Assembly (NCBI GenBank): GCA_024401895.1
Contig: JAKSKE010000016.1
Coordinates: 1 to 35,392 of the forward strand
Source: Bacteroidales bacterium
GTDB lineage: Bacteria > Bacteroidota > Bacteroidia > Bacteroidales > UBA932
DNA length: 35,392 bases
Direction: 5' to 3'
Shown here in pieces: positions 8,116-16,462 of the stretch. A model generated the notes under the pieces. The model made no database searches, was not told the DNA's origin, and saw only the letters and a list, made by a program, of their open reading frames with translations. A program made the translations under genes and the position numbers. How positions within the stretch are numbered: position 1 is the first letter of the stretch; each line of letters starts with the position of its first letter.

Positions 8116-9045
8116 TCAATAATTAAGGGTTTTCCAACGTTTGTGTGTCCACAGATAGTTCCAGGGCTGGGTACGTATGTCATCCTCTATCATCCGGTAG
8201 TATTTCTGTGTCAATTCCTTTATATCTTCCTTTGCGGCATTTTCGCAGAAAGGCAGGTATTCCATAGCATATCCTCCCTTCGGACGGCAGGAAAATCTCA
8301 TATACACCACCGGCATCGAGAACTTCGCCGCCATAGCCAGCCCTCCGGTCATACTTATTGTCTTGAGGTTGAAGAATTCCACTTCTACGTTATGGCTTTC
8401 CACATAGGGATACTGGTCGGTTATGAAATGGAAGGCAAACCTGTCGTCCTTGTGCCGGTACACATACCTCAGAATGTCGGAACTCTCCACCAGAGCATCG
8501 TATTCCTGCGGACATTGCAGGCCCGAGAGCCTGTTTCTGTAAATGAAATCATTCCAGAACTCGTTGTGAAGGCGTTTGTACGAGACGCACAGATGATTCT
8601 CGGGCACGGCCAGAGGTTCCCCCTTCAAGTAAGTCATAATGCCCGAGAACAGTTCGAAATTGCCGGTATGCGAAAGCAGCACCAGCACGCTCCTGCCCTG
8701 TTTGAAATACCCGTTCAGAAGTTCCTGGCCCGAAAGTTCACAAATGTTGGAGCCGGCAAGGCGCCTGGGATTCTTTCGGCACGAGCCGAACCATATAGCC
8801 TCGCAGTATATTGTGCCAAGGTAACGGTAGAATTTTTTCAGAATCGCCCGGATTTGCTCTTCCGACCTGTCCGGGAAAGCATTCCTGACGTTTTTCAACG
8901 CCACGTCTTTGCGATACCTCACCACATTGGACATAACCCAGCCGGCCAAAGCGCCGAAGGCCCTGTGCAAGCGCAAAGGCATAAGGGAAAAGAATCCCAG
9001 CAAAGCGGAAAGCAAGCTGTATTTTAGTTTTTTCTCCGAAGGCAT
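8116..9045 (-). CDS. Lipid A biosynthesis acyltransferase (LpxL/HtrB family)
   Basis: This is a 309-residue protein of the LPLAT family. A hydrophobic N-terminal segment (LLSALLGFFSLMPLRLHRAF) anchors it in the inner membrane, followed by ALKNVRNAFPDRSEEQ, typical of LpxL-like proteins. The catalytic HX4(D/E) motif is H126-TGNF-E131. Further conserved pieces are FHFITDQYPY and the final RTQPWNYLWTHKRWK. It should add a secondary acyl chain to lipid A or a related lipid. It is the first gene of the minus-strand acyltransferase-pepD-SDR operon and faces the peptide transporter gene across a 71-bp divergent promoter region. Confidence 0.9.
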   Translation of the reverse strand: MPSEKKLKYSLLSALLGFFSLMPLRLHRAFGALAGWVMSNVVRYRKDVALKNVRNAFPDRSEEQIRAILKKFYRYLGTIYCEAIWFGSCRKNPRRLAGSNICELSGQELLNGYFKQGRSVLVLLSHTGNFELFSGIMTYLKGEPLAVPENHLCVSYKRLHNEFWNDFIYRNRLSGLQCPQEYDALVESSDILRYVYRHKDDRFAFHFITDQYPYVESHNVEVEFFNLKTISMTGGLAMAAKFSMPVVYMRFSCRPKGGYAMEYLPFCENAAKEDIKELTQKYYRMIEDDIRTQPWNYLWTHKRWKTLNY

Positions 9046-9052
9046 ACGTTAA

Positions 9053-9060
9053 CAAATATA
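9053..9060 (-). promoter_or_regulatory. Possible -7 element for the acyltransferase operon
   Basis: The minus strand reads TATATTTG, a perfect TAnnTTTG match, but it ends only 7 bases before the ATG at 9045 and lacks a TTG at 19 bases. If used, the message would have almost no leader. Confidence 0.4.
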
Positions 9061-9073
9061 ATCATTTTTTTAT

Positions 9074-9081
9074 TATCTTTG
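9074..9081 (+). promoter_or_regulatory. -7 element for the peptide transporter gene
   Basis: TATCTTTG on the plus strand, 35 bases before the ATG at 9117, matches TAnnTTTG. The -33 position has only a weak TTA (9049-9051 area) rather than TTG. Confidence 0.5.
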
Positions 9082-9116
9082 CGAATTGAGGAAAATATAT
9101 CAAACCAAAATAAATT

Positions 9117-10814
9117 ATGTTCAAAGGACAGCCCAAAGCTCTGTATGCTCTAGCTCTCGCCAACACCGGCGAGCGTTTCGGCTACTACACTATGCTTGCC
9201 ATATTCATGCTGTTCCTGCAGGCCAAGTTCGGCTGGACGGGAGCGCTCGCAAGCACCATCTATTCTATCTTTCTTGCCGTAGTCTATTTCTTCCCTGTAG
9301 TGGGAGGTATCCTGGCCGACAAGATAGGTTACGGAAAGTGCGTCGTTACAGGTATCTGCATAATGTTCCTGGGATATCTGGCACTTTCTATCCCAACTCC
9401 GGCAAATGCCCTGGGCATTACACTTATGCTCTCGTCGCTTCTGCTCATAGCGCTTGGAACCGGTCTTTTCAAAGGTAACCTCCAGGTAATTGTAGGCAAC
9501 CTTTACGACGACCCCAAGTATTCGGCAAAACGTGACTCGGCGTTCAGCCTGTTCTATATGGCTATCAACATTGGTGCAATGTTCGCACCCTCTGCGGCTA
9601 CCGCCATTACAAACAGATTCCTTACAAAGGCCGGGCTCATCTACAAAGCCGACATTCCCGTGCTTGCCCACCAGTTCATTAACCGTGACATCTCGCCCGA
9701 GAACGTAAACAAATTCCTGGACCTTCAAAGTCTGATGCCCAGCGACGCTGTCCGTCAGATGCTGCCCGGAGACTTCGGCCGGTATTACATTGACCATCTT
9801 TCTTCGGCCTACAATATGGGCTTTGCAGTAGCCTGCATTTCCCTGATTGTTTCAATTGCCATTTACTTCGCCACAAGGAAATGGTTCAAGCACGCCGACA
9901 TCAACGCCAAGCAGGCCGCCAGCAGCGGTGCCCGCGCCGACGTAGAGCTCACTCCCAAGCAGACAAAAGACAGAGTGGTTGCCCTGTGCCTGGTTTTCGC
10001 AGTTGTTATCTTCTTCTGGATGGCATTCCACCAGAACGGACAGTCTCTCACCTGGTTCGCCCGCGACTACACCCAAAGTTCTGTGGCCGGCGTCGGCAAG
10101 CTCGGATTCAATATCTGGATTCTGGCCCTGATAGCAGTGAGCGTTTATACCTTGTTCGGAATCTTCCAGTCCGAAACAGCAAAGGCTAAATTCGGTTGCG
10201 CCGCAGCAACTGCAGCCCTGTGGGGCGGTGCCTATACGTTATATGCCGGAATGCCCGAGACTCTCTCCATACAGCCTCAGCTCTTCCAGCAGTTCAACCC
10301 CTTCTTCGTAGTTGCGCTCACTCCCATTTCAATGGCAATCTTCAGCGCACTTGCTTCAAGGAAGACAGCAAAACATCCCAACGGAATGGAGCCTTCGGCA
10401 CCTAAGAAAATCGCCCTCGGTATGTTTGTAGCCGCCATAGGTTATCTCATAATGGTACTGGCATCCTGGGGCCAGCAGTCTCCCGCACAGCTGGGAGGAA
10501 CCGTATCTCCCGACCCCGTGGTTCCCACCTATCTTATAAGCACCTATCTGGTACTTACCTTTGCCGAGCTGTTGCTCAGCCCTATGGGAATATCGTTCGT
10601 ATCGAAGGTAGCACCTCCGAAATACAAAGGTCTTATGATGGGCCTCTGGTTTGCCGCCACCGCCGTAGGCAACTATCTGAGCTCGATTCCCGGACTCCTT
10701 TGGAACAAAGTTCCCCTCTGGGCCAACTGGAGCATTCTTATGGCATTGTGCATTATAGCCGCTATAATTATGGTAGCTATGCTGCGTAAAATAGAAGCTG
10801 CCACCGCCGAATAA
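9117..10814 (+). CDS. POT-family proton-coupled peptide MFS transporter
   Basis: This is a 565-residue polytopic protein. The signature ERFGYY motif at residues 19-24 (in NTGERFGYYTML) is the proton-coupling ExxER/F-YY region of the POT/PTR2 family. It is followed by PVVGGILADKIGYGKCV, the conserved MFS loop, and FSLFYMAINIGAM. The middle carries a hydrophilic loop after TRKWFKHADINAKQ, and the second half contains VIFFWMAFHQNGQSLTWFA. The total of about 14 membrane segments fits the bacterial DtpT type. It imports di- and tripeptides with protons, matching the peptidase genes on either side (pepD, tldD/tldE). Its stop overlaps the next start by one base. Confidence 0.94.
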   Translation: MFKGQPKALYALALANTGERFGYYTMLAIFMLFLQAKFGWTGALASTIYSIFLAVVYFFPVVGGILADKIGYGKCVVTGICIMFLGYLALSIPTPANALGITLMLSSLLLIALGTGLFKGNLQVIVGNLYDDPKYSAKRDSAFSLFYMAINIGAMFAPSAATAITNRFLTKAGLIYKADIPVLAHQFINRDISPENVNKFLDLQSLMPSDAVRQMLPGDFGRYYIDHLSSAYNMGFAVACISLIVSIAIYFATRKWFKHADINAKQAASSGARADVELTPKQTKDRVVALCLVFAVVIFFWMAFHQNGQSLTWFARDYTQSSVAGVGKLGFNIWILALIAVSVYTLFGIFQSETAKAKFGCAAATAALWGGAYTLYAGMPETLSIQPQLFQQFNPFFVVALTPISMAIFSALASRKTAKHPNGMEPSAPKKIALGMFVAAIGYLIMVLASWGQQSPAQLGGTVSPDPVVPTYLISTYLVLTFAELLLSPMGISFVSKVAPPKYKGLMMGLWFAATAVGNYLSSIPGLLWNKVPLWANWSILMALCIIAAIIMVAMLRKIEAATAE

Positions 10815-11503
10815 TGGAGGCGGCACTCAAAAAGCAACTTATGGACTGGGCCGCAGAATATAACGACCCGGTCCATTTTGCAGAAGACCCCATTGCCTTC
10901 CCTACCGAGTTCGTACGCAGGGGAGCGTCTCTGCAGGATATAGAGACGGCCGCAGTGTTTGCGGCCCATTTTGCCTGGGGGCGCAGAGCTATGATTGTGC
11001 GCGATTTGGAACGATTCTTCGATTTTCTGGAGTGGCGGCCGGCAGACTATGTTATGAGCGGCAGCTACCGCTGCGACGAAACCAGCTGCCACAGAACCAT
11101 AAAATGGAGCGAAACCGCCCTTATATGCCAAAACCTTCGAGAGTTCTACAGCCGCGAAAAAAGCCTTGAGAGTTTGAGCAACGGCCAAATACGCACTCAA
11201 ATCTACGGCCGCAAGGAGGATCCCGGCGCAGCCGACAAAAAAATCAACCTGATGCGGCGTTGGATGGTACGCAGGGACGGGAAGGTAGATCTCGGGCTTT
11301 GGAAGAACTCCTCGCCCGCCAGTCTTATCATACCCTTGGACACTCACGTACACGCCCAGGCGCTCGCTCTGGGGCTGACCGCCCGTTCATCGAAGAACCT
11401 TGCCACAGCATTGGAAATTACCGAAAGCTTCAGGGAGATTTTTCCCAACGACCCCTGTCTTGGAGATTTCGCTCTGTTCGGCTACGGCGTAACCAACCAG
11501 TAA
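10814..11503 (+). CDS. TIGR02757 family protein (DUF2400)
   Basis: This 229-residue protein starts in the TAATG overlap with the transporter stop, which suggests translational coupling. Conserved pieces are YNDPVHFAEDPIAFPTEF near the N terminus, AHFAWGRRAMIVRDLERFF, the lysine-rich KKINLMRRWMVRRDGKVDLG, the LIIPLDTHVHAQALALGL block and the final DPCLGDFALFGYGV. The LDTH...GLTAR and YG..V elements recall helix-hairpin-helix DNA glycosylases of the EndoIII fold, which is why the family is sometimes linked to DNA repair. No catalytic Lys-Asp pair is clear to me, so the function remains unknown. Confidence 0.88.
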   Translation: MEAALKKQLMDWAAEYNDPVHFAEDPIAFPTEFVRRGASLQDIETAAVFAAHFAWGRRAMIVRDLERFFDFLEWRPADYVMSGSYRCDETSCHRTIKWSETALICQNLREFYSREKSLESLSNGQIRTQIYGRKEDPGAADKKINLMRRWMVRRDGKVDLGLWKNSSPASLIIPLDTHVHAQALALGLTARSSKNLATALEITESFREIFPNDPCLGDFALFGYGVTNQ

Positions 11504-11511
11504 GACTCGCT

Positions 11512-12090
11512 ATGCCCAATCTGTACATCATATCTGGCTGCAATGGATCCGGAAAAACTACGGCATCCTACTCGCTGCTGCCCAAGATGCTGGGATGCAA
11601 CGAATTCGTAAACTCCGACGAATTTGCAAAGAGCATCTCACCGTTCGACCCCAATGCGGCCGCAGTTGGAGCCAGCCGGTTTATGCTGCAGAAAATCAGC
11701 TATATGCTGGAAAGGCAGAAGGACTTTGGAATAGAAACCACCCTGGCCACCAGGACTCTGACCGGCATTCTGCAGCGGGCCCGGGAACAGGGATACCGAA
11801 TTACAATAATCTACCTCTGGCTCGAATCTCCCGAACTTGCCGTTGACAGAATCCGCAGAAGAGTGCAGTCCGGAGGGCACAATATTACAACCGACACCGT
11901 ACAGCGCCGTTACTCGGCCGGCCTGCATTACTTCTTTGAGACCTATAAACCTATGGCCGACCGCTGGGTGCTGGCCGACAACACCCGGCCGCCCTTCGCG
12001 GTTGTGGCCGAAGGGTCGGCAGAAATGACCATCGTTCGCAACAGAAAGAAATACGAACAAATACTCAACAGCTTGAATGATACTGAATAA
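11512..12090 (+). CDS. Zeta-toxin-like P-loop kinase
   Basis: This 192-residue protein starts at the ATG at 11512, 8 bases after the previous stop. A longer frame back to 11260 only reads through the upstream gene. Walker A is GCNGSGKT at residues 9-16. NSDEF (Asp36) and GIETTLAT (Glu75) occupy the places where zeta-toxin and UDP-GlcNAc kinases hold substrate and catalytic residues. The RRRVQSGGHNITTDTVQRRY stretch is a likely Arg-containing lid. Zeta proteins phosphorylate UDP-N-acetylglucosamine, but many chromosomal relatives have other substrates. No epsilon-type antitoxin is adjacent, and the gene sits in a run of housekeeping genes, so a non-toxin kinase is at least as likely. Confidence 0.82.
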   Translation: MPNLYIISGCNGSGKTTASYSLLPKMLGCNEFVNSDEFAKSISPFDPNAAAVGASRFMLQKISYMLERQKDFGIETTLATRTLTGILQRAREQGYRITIIYLWLESPELAVDRIRRRVQSGGHNITTDTVQRRYSAGLHYFFETYKPMADRWVLADNTRPPFAVVAEGSAEMTIVRNRKKYEQILNSLNDTE

Positions 12091-13528
12091 GGAATATTAT
12101 ATGGAAGTCTTCGGGGTGAGCTTGCCCCAGCTCGAGGAACTTACTGCCCGGGCGCTGAAAAACGGAGGCAACTACGCCGACCTCTACTTTGAAGACACCT
12201 GCTACAGCGATATCCTGCTTCGAGACTCTGTAGTAGGAGCGGGAGGCCAGCATTTGGACTACGGCTGCGGAATCAGAGTCCTGTGCGGCGAAAAAACGGG
12301 ATATGCCTACTCCGAGAGCACCGACATACCCTCGCTTTCAAGAGCCGCGGCGGCCGCCGGAATCATTGCCGACGGCACCGCCCCCGGCGAAGTTGCAGTA
12401 TCGGCGGCCAACAGATATTTCGGAAAACCTAACCCCAAGGCCGACCGCTACCCTTTTACCGGCGACTGGAGGACAGCTCCCCTGAGCGAGGCGGTACCTT
12501 TCCTGGAAAGTATCGAGAGCGCCATCCGCGCTAAGGAAAGCCGTTGCAGCAAAGTAATCGCATCATTGTCTTCGTCGGTGAGCGACATTCTAATGTACAA
12601 CTCTTACGGAGAGCTGAAATATGAGACCCGCCCGCTCGCAAGTCTCTCGGTGACAACCATTTTCATTCAAGGAGACAAGACCGTGCAGACCTCGGTGGGC
12701 CGGAGCCTGCGTATGGGCACCGAATTTCTAACTCCCCAACTTGCCGCCGACATTGCCGCCGAAGCTGTAAAAGGACTGGACGCACTCTTCGACGCCCGTC
12801 GGCCGAAGGGCGGGAAAATGAGCGTGGTAATGGGCGCCGGCGCCAGCGGAATACTGCTGCACGAAGCTATGGGCCACGCCTTCGAAGCCGATTTCAACCG
12901 AAAGGGTCAGTCGGTTTTCGCCGACAAAATGGGCAAGCAGATATGCCCCAAGGGCATTAACATAATAGACGACGGCACAATCCCGGCCAACCGCGGCGCG
13001 TGCAATTTCGACGACGAAGGAGTTCCCGGGCAAAAGACGTATATGGTGGAGGACGGAGTTCTCACCTCCTTCCTGCACGACCGCGTGAGTGCCAACTGGT
13101 ACGGGGTAGCCCCTACGGGAAACGGGCGCCGCGAGTCCTTCCGCTACAATCCCATTCCCAGAATGAGGGCGACCTATATGGAAAGCGGCCGGGACGGCAC
13201 TGTACAGGACCTCATTGCAGCCGCAGGAAACGGAATATTCGTGGACAGCTTCTCCAACGGCGAGGTCAAGATTGGCGAGGGCGACTTCACCTTCTACGTA
13301 AAGAGCGGATTTCTCATTGAAAACGGGCGTCTCACAATGCCGGTAAAAGACATAAACATAGTTGGCAACGGGCCCAAGGCCCTGGCCGATATCAAAGGCG
13401 TCGCCGGTGACCTGAAAATCGACGACGGCACCTGGACCTGCGGAAAGGAGCAGAGTGTGGCCGTAAGCTGCGGCATTCCGTCGGTGCTCATAGGAAAACT
13501 CACTGTAGGAGGCGAACAATATGATTAG
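12077..13528 (+). CDS. tldD: TldD metalloprotease subunit
   Basis: This 483-residue protein begins inside the end of the kinase gene (14-base overlap at 12077); an alternative ATG at 12101 would give 475 residues. The active-site zinc motif HEAMGHAFEADF (HExxxH, about residue 263) lies after SVVMGAGASGILL. Other family pieces are NYADLYFEDTCYSDIL, GCGIRVLCGEKTGYAYSES and CGKEQSVAVSCGIPSVLIGK. With TldE (PmbA) it forms a heterodimeric or hexameric protease that degrades unfolded or modified peptides, known in E. coli for maturing microcin B17 and degrading CcdA. It overlaps pmbA by 8 bases, so the pair is coupled. Confidence 0.95.
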   Translation: MILNKEYYMEVFGVSLPQLEELTARALKNGGNYADLYFEDTCYSDILLRDSVVGAGGQHLDYGCGIRVLCGEKTGYAYSESTDIPSLSRAAAAAGIIADGTAPGEVAVSAANRYFGKPNPKADRYPFTGDWRTAPLSEAVPFLESIESAIRAKESRCSKVIASLSSSVSDILMYNSYGELKYETRPLASLSVTTIFIQGDKTVQTSVGRSLRMGTEFLTPQLAADIAAEAVKGLDALFDARRPKGGKMSVVMGAGASGILLHEAMGHAFEADFNRKGQSVFADKMGKQICPKGINIIDDGTIPANRGACNFDDEGVPGQKTYMVEDGVLTSFLHDRVSANWYGVAPTGNGRRESFRYNPIPRMRATYMESGRDGTVQDLIAAAGNGIFVDSFSNGEVKIGEGDFTFYVKSGFLIENGRLTMPVKDINIVGNGPKALADIKGVAGDLKIDDGTWTCGKEQSVAVSCGIPSVLIGKLTVGGEQYD

Positions 13529-14852
13529 TGAAAGCGAAATAAGGCTTGCAAAAGACTGCCTGTCAATGGCTTTGAAAGCCGGAGCCCAGAAGGCCAGGGT
13601 AAACCTGGTGTTGGATCGTATGAATCTGGTATCTACGCTGGACGCGCAGATAGACAAGTGCAGCTCCTGCTTCGACCGTTCTATAAGAATCTCGGTTTTC
13701 GCCGACGAAAAATTCGGAGCCTTCTCTACCAACAAGCTGGAGAAAAAATCCCTGGAGGCATTCATTGCCAAAGCTGTGGATACCGTAAAGATGCTCGCCC
13801 CCGACCCCTGCAGGGATCTTCCGGCACAGGATAGGGTTCAGAAAGACGCCGTTACGGGACGGGAACTGGACCTGTTGGACGAAACCTACTATACCATTGA
13901 CGGAAAACAGCGGAAAGAGACAGCCCTGGCGGCCTGCCTGGGCAAGGCTCCCGGAAAAATAAAACTTGTGTCGGAGGAAGGCGAATACTCCGACAACATA
14001 TATGACACCCTCATTGTGGACAGTCAGGGAACGTTCTGCCGCCAGACCGAAACCAGCTTCGAGTATTTCTGCGAAGTAACCGTGGAAGACGAAAACGGAG
14101 AAAAATACAGCGCCTATGACTGGGCGGAATCGCCCAGGTTCGCCAACCTCCCCTGGAAAGAAGTCAGCCGCAATGCCTACGAGAAGGCCTGCGCTATGAC
14201 CGGAGCCAGGAACTGCCGAGGAAGGCGCTGCAATATGGTGGTTGACCGCGAAGTGGCATCGAAGTTCGTAAGCCCCATCCTGATGGCGCTGCGCGGAGAC
14301 AACATTCAGCAGCATAATTCCTTCCTGGAGGGCAAGGAAGGCATAAAGGTATTTCCCGACGGTATGACAATCGTTGACTGCGGAGCCCGGAAAGGAGAAT
14401 CAAACTGCATTCTCTTTGATGACGAAGGCGTTGCGGCGAAAGAACACGTGATTATAGACCGGGGAACCGTTAAGGAATACTTTTTGAACACTTTCTCGGC
14501 AAACAAGATGGGCAAGGAGCCAACCTGCGACGGGCCTGTAAGGCCGCGGCTTATGGGCTGGCCCCGGGCCGCACTCACAAGGGACGACATTCTGGAAATG
14601 TGTAAAGAAGGCATTCTTGTAACCGAATTCAACGGAGGCAACACCAATACCGCCACGGGAGATTTCTCGTTCGGCATAGAAGGATTCGTGTTCAAGAAAG
14701 GAAAGATAGCATATCCCGTAAAAGAAATGCTGGTTACCGGCAATATCGTGGAGCTGTGGAGCAATCTTATCGCCTGCGGAGACGATTCCCGGTCCTGTAT
14801 GTCAAAACTTATTCCTACCTTAGCATTTTCCAACGTTGATTTTAACGGATAA
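13521..14852 (+). CDS. pmbA: TldE/PmbA metalloprotease partner
   Basis: This 443-residue protein is the non-catalytic partner of TldD. It has the matching architecture (KCSSCFDRSIRISVFADEKF, then EGIKVFPDGMTIVDCG, DDEGVAAKEHVIIDRGTVKE and TNTATGDFSFGIEGF), but the position equivalent to the HExxxH zinc site is absent, as expected for TldE. The gene overlaps tldD by 8 bases (ATG at 13521 inside the tldD stop region). The product is expected in the cytoplasm. The pair lies between a peptide transporter operon and a folding factor, which suits a role in peptide turnover. Confidence 0.95.
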   Translation: MISESEIRLAKDCLSMALKAGAQKARVNLVLDRMNLVSTLDAQIDKCSSCFDRSIRISVFADEKFGAFSTNKLEKKSLEAFIAKAVDTVKMLAPDPCRDLPAQDRVQKDAVTGRELDLLDETYYTIDGKQRKETALAACLGKAPGKIKLVSEEGEYSDNIYDTLIVDSQGTFCRQTETSFEYFCEVTVEDENGEKYSAYDWAESPRFANLPWKEVSRNAYEKACAMTGARNCRGRRCNMVVDREVASKFVSPILMALRGDNIQQHNSFLEGKEGIKVFPDGMTIVDCGARKGESNCILFDDEGVAAKEHVIIDRGTVKEYFLNTFSANKMGKEPTCDGPVRPRLMGWPRAALTRDDILEMCKEGILVTEFNGGNTNTATGDFSFGIEGFVFKKGKIAYPVKEMLVTGNIVELWSNLIACGDDSRSCMSKLIPTLAFSNVDFNG

Positions 14853-14866
14853 ACATATATAAGATT

Positions 14867-15490
14867 ATGACAATTTCTAAAAACAAAGTGGTGGCTCTGA
14901 GTTATGAGCTTGAAGTTGAAGGACAAATCGCCGACAAAGCCGGTTCGGACAAACCCCTGGATTACATTCACGGTACAGGGATGCTTCTCCCCCGTTTCGA
15001 GGAGGAACTGGAAGGCAAGCAGGAAGGCGACGGCTTTGACTTTATCCTGAGTGCCGGAGAAGGCTACGGAGAGTACCACCCCGAATACAAGTTCGACATT
15101 CCAAAGGAATCCTTCGCCGGCCAGGACGGCCGCATACGCGAAGACCTGCTGCAGGTGGGCCTCATAATTCCTATGCTCAACACCTCGGGACAAGTGGTTC
15201 AGGGCAAGATTGCCGCAATAAAGGAAGACAGCGTTACAATGGATTTCAACCATCCTATGGCCGGCAAGACCCTGCATTTTACCGGAAAGGTTGAAAGCGT
15301 GCGCGAAGCTACCGAAAAGGAACTTACCGAAGGCCTTCACGGAGAGTTTGTTCCCAGGGAAGGCTGCGGCGGATGCCACGGCAAGTGCCACGGTGAATGC
15401 GACGGCGAGTGCGACTGCGAAGGCGAGGGCAATTGCCACGACGAAGGCGAGGGCAACTGCGAAGGCGGATGCAAGTGCCATAAAGAATAA
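14867..15490 (+). CDS. slyD: SlyD-like FKBP peptidyl-prolyl isomerase with metal-binding tail
   Basis: This 207-residue protein has an FKBP fold split by an insert-in-flap domain (about residues 70-125), as in SlyD. VVALSYELEVEG and the LDYIHGTGMLLPRFEEELEG block form the isomerase, and MDFNHPMAGKTLHFTGKV closes it. The last 40 residues form a metal-binding tail with 10 Cys (167, 170, 174, 178, 182, 184, 190, 198, 202, 204) and four His (171, 175, 191, 205) among Gly, Glu and Asp. In E. coli, SlyD's tail binds nickel and helps HypB load [NiFe]-hydrogenases. Here the tail could do the same; a hypA gene lies 9 kb away. It starts 14 bases after pmbA. Confidence 0.93.
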   Translation: MTISKNKVVALSYELEVEGQIADKAGSDKPLDYIHGTGMLLPRFEEELEGKQEGDGFDFILSAGEGYGEYHPEYKFDIPKESFAGQDGRIREDLLQVGLIIPMLNTSGQVVQGKIAAIKEDSVTMDFNHPMAGKTLHFTGKVESVREATEKELTEGLHGEFVPREGCGGCHGKCHGECDGECDCEGEGNCHDEGEGNCEGGCKCHKE

Positions 15491-15496
15491 ATTGAA

Positions 15497-16462
15497 ATGC
15501 AGACAGCGGTAGTAATACTCAACTGGAACACGAAGGAGTACCTTGAGAAATGGCTCCCCGCCCTGTTGGACAGCTGTAAAGGGCTGGACGCCGGAGTGGT
15601 GGTGGCCGACAACGCAAGCACCGACGGTTCCCTGGACCTTGTAAGGCGCCTCTTCCCCGAAGTGACCTGTATTTCACTTGATAAAAATTATGGCTTTACA
15701 GGTGGGTACAACAAGGCTCTATGCCAGATTGAGGCAGAGTATTACGTACTACTCAACTCAGACATTGAAGTGAGTCCCGACTGGCTTTCAGAGCTGACCG
15801 GGTTTATGGAAACGCACCGCGACTGCGGAATCTGCGGGCCAAAGCTTCGCTCTATGACGGACCGGGGGCGTTTCGAGTATGCCGGCGCCGCCGGAGGATA
15901 CCTGGATTTCTTCGGATATCCGTTCTGCCGAGGCAGGGTTCTGGGTAAAACCCAGAGCGACAGAGGACAGTACGACTCCCCCGCCGAGGTGGGCTGGGTG
16001 AGCGGGGCCGCCCTTGCAGTGAGGTCGGGAGTGTGGAAGCGGCTGGGCGGCCTGGACGACCGGTTCTTCGCGCATATGGAGGAAATCGACTTCTGCTGGA
16101 GAGCCCGGAACGAGGGTTGGAAAGTGTATGTGGTGCCATCGGCCTGCGTATATCACCTTGGAGGAGGAACTCTCCCCCAGAACTCCCCCAGAAAACTTTT
16201 CCTCAACTACCGCAACAACCTCCTTATGCTGGACAACAATCTTCCGGGCAAATTCCGGCCGCGGATCTTCTGCCGTATGGTACTGGACGGAATCGCCGGA
16301 GCTATATATTTCCTCACCGGCAGAAGGGAATACGCCGAGGCCGTAGTGAACGCGCACAGGGAATACCGCACCCTGCGCAGGGGAAACGGCGGCAAAGCCA
16401 AAGTCAACATACTTTGCAACCGGCTGCTGTTTATAGAATATCTCAAATTCAAGAACATATGA
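15497..16462 (+). CDS. Glycosyltransferase family 2
   Basis: This is a 321-residue GT-A enzyme of family 2. The N terminus TAVVILNWNTKEYLEKWLP is the classic start of rhamnosyltransferase-like GT2 proteins. VVVADNASTDGSLDLVRR holds the sugar-nucleotide site, and LLNSDIEVSPDWLS carries the metal-binding acidic motif. GWVSGAALAVRSGVWKRLGG and FFAHMEEIDFCWRARNEGW complete the acceptor side (the EEIDF...R region with its general base). It probably adds a sugar to a surface glycan, but the donor is not known. Its stop overlaps the trkA start (ATGA at 16459), so the two are coupled. Confidence 0.92.
   Translation: MQTAVVILNWNTKEYLEKWLPALLDSCKGLDAGVVVADNASTDGSLDLVRRLFPEVTCISLDKNYGFTGGYNKALCQIEAEYYVLLNSDIEVSPDWLSELTGFMETHRDCGICGPKLRSMTDRGRFEYAGAAGGYLDFFGYPFCRGRVLGKTQSDRGQYDSPAEVGWVSGAALAVRSGVWKRLGGLDDRFFAHMEEIDFCWRARNEGWKVYVVPSACVYHLGGGTLPQNSPRKLFLNYRNNLLMLDNNLPGKFRPRIFCRMVLDGIAGAIYFLTGRREYAEAVVNAHREYRTLRRGNGGKAKVNILCNRLLFIEYLKFKNI

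Noticed and set aside
11260-11511. N-terminal extension of the kinase frame
   Set aside because: It lies wholly within the TIGR02757 gene; the P-loop start at 11512 is canonical.
14306-15481. Long antisense frame (391 codons) across pmbA and slyD, rich in Ala/Val/Phe repeats
   Set aside because: It is the reverse complement of the low-complexity Cys/Gly/Glu tail of SlyD plus pmbA codons; no family signal or promoter.
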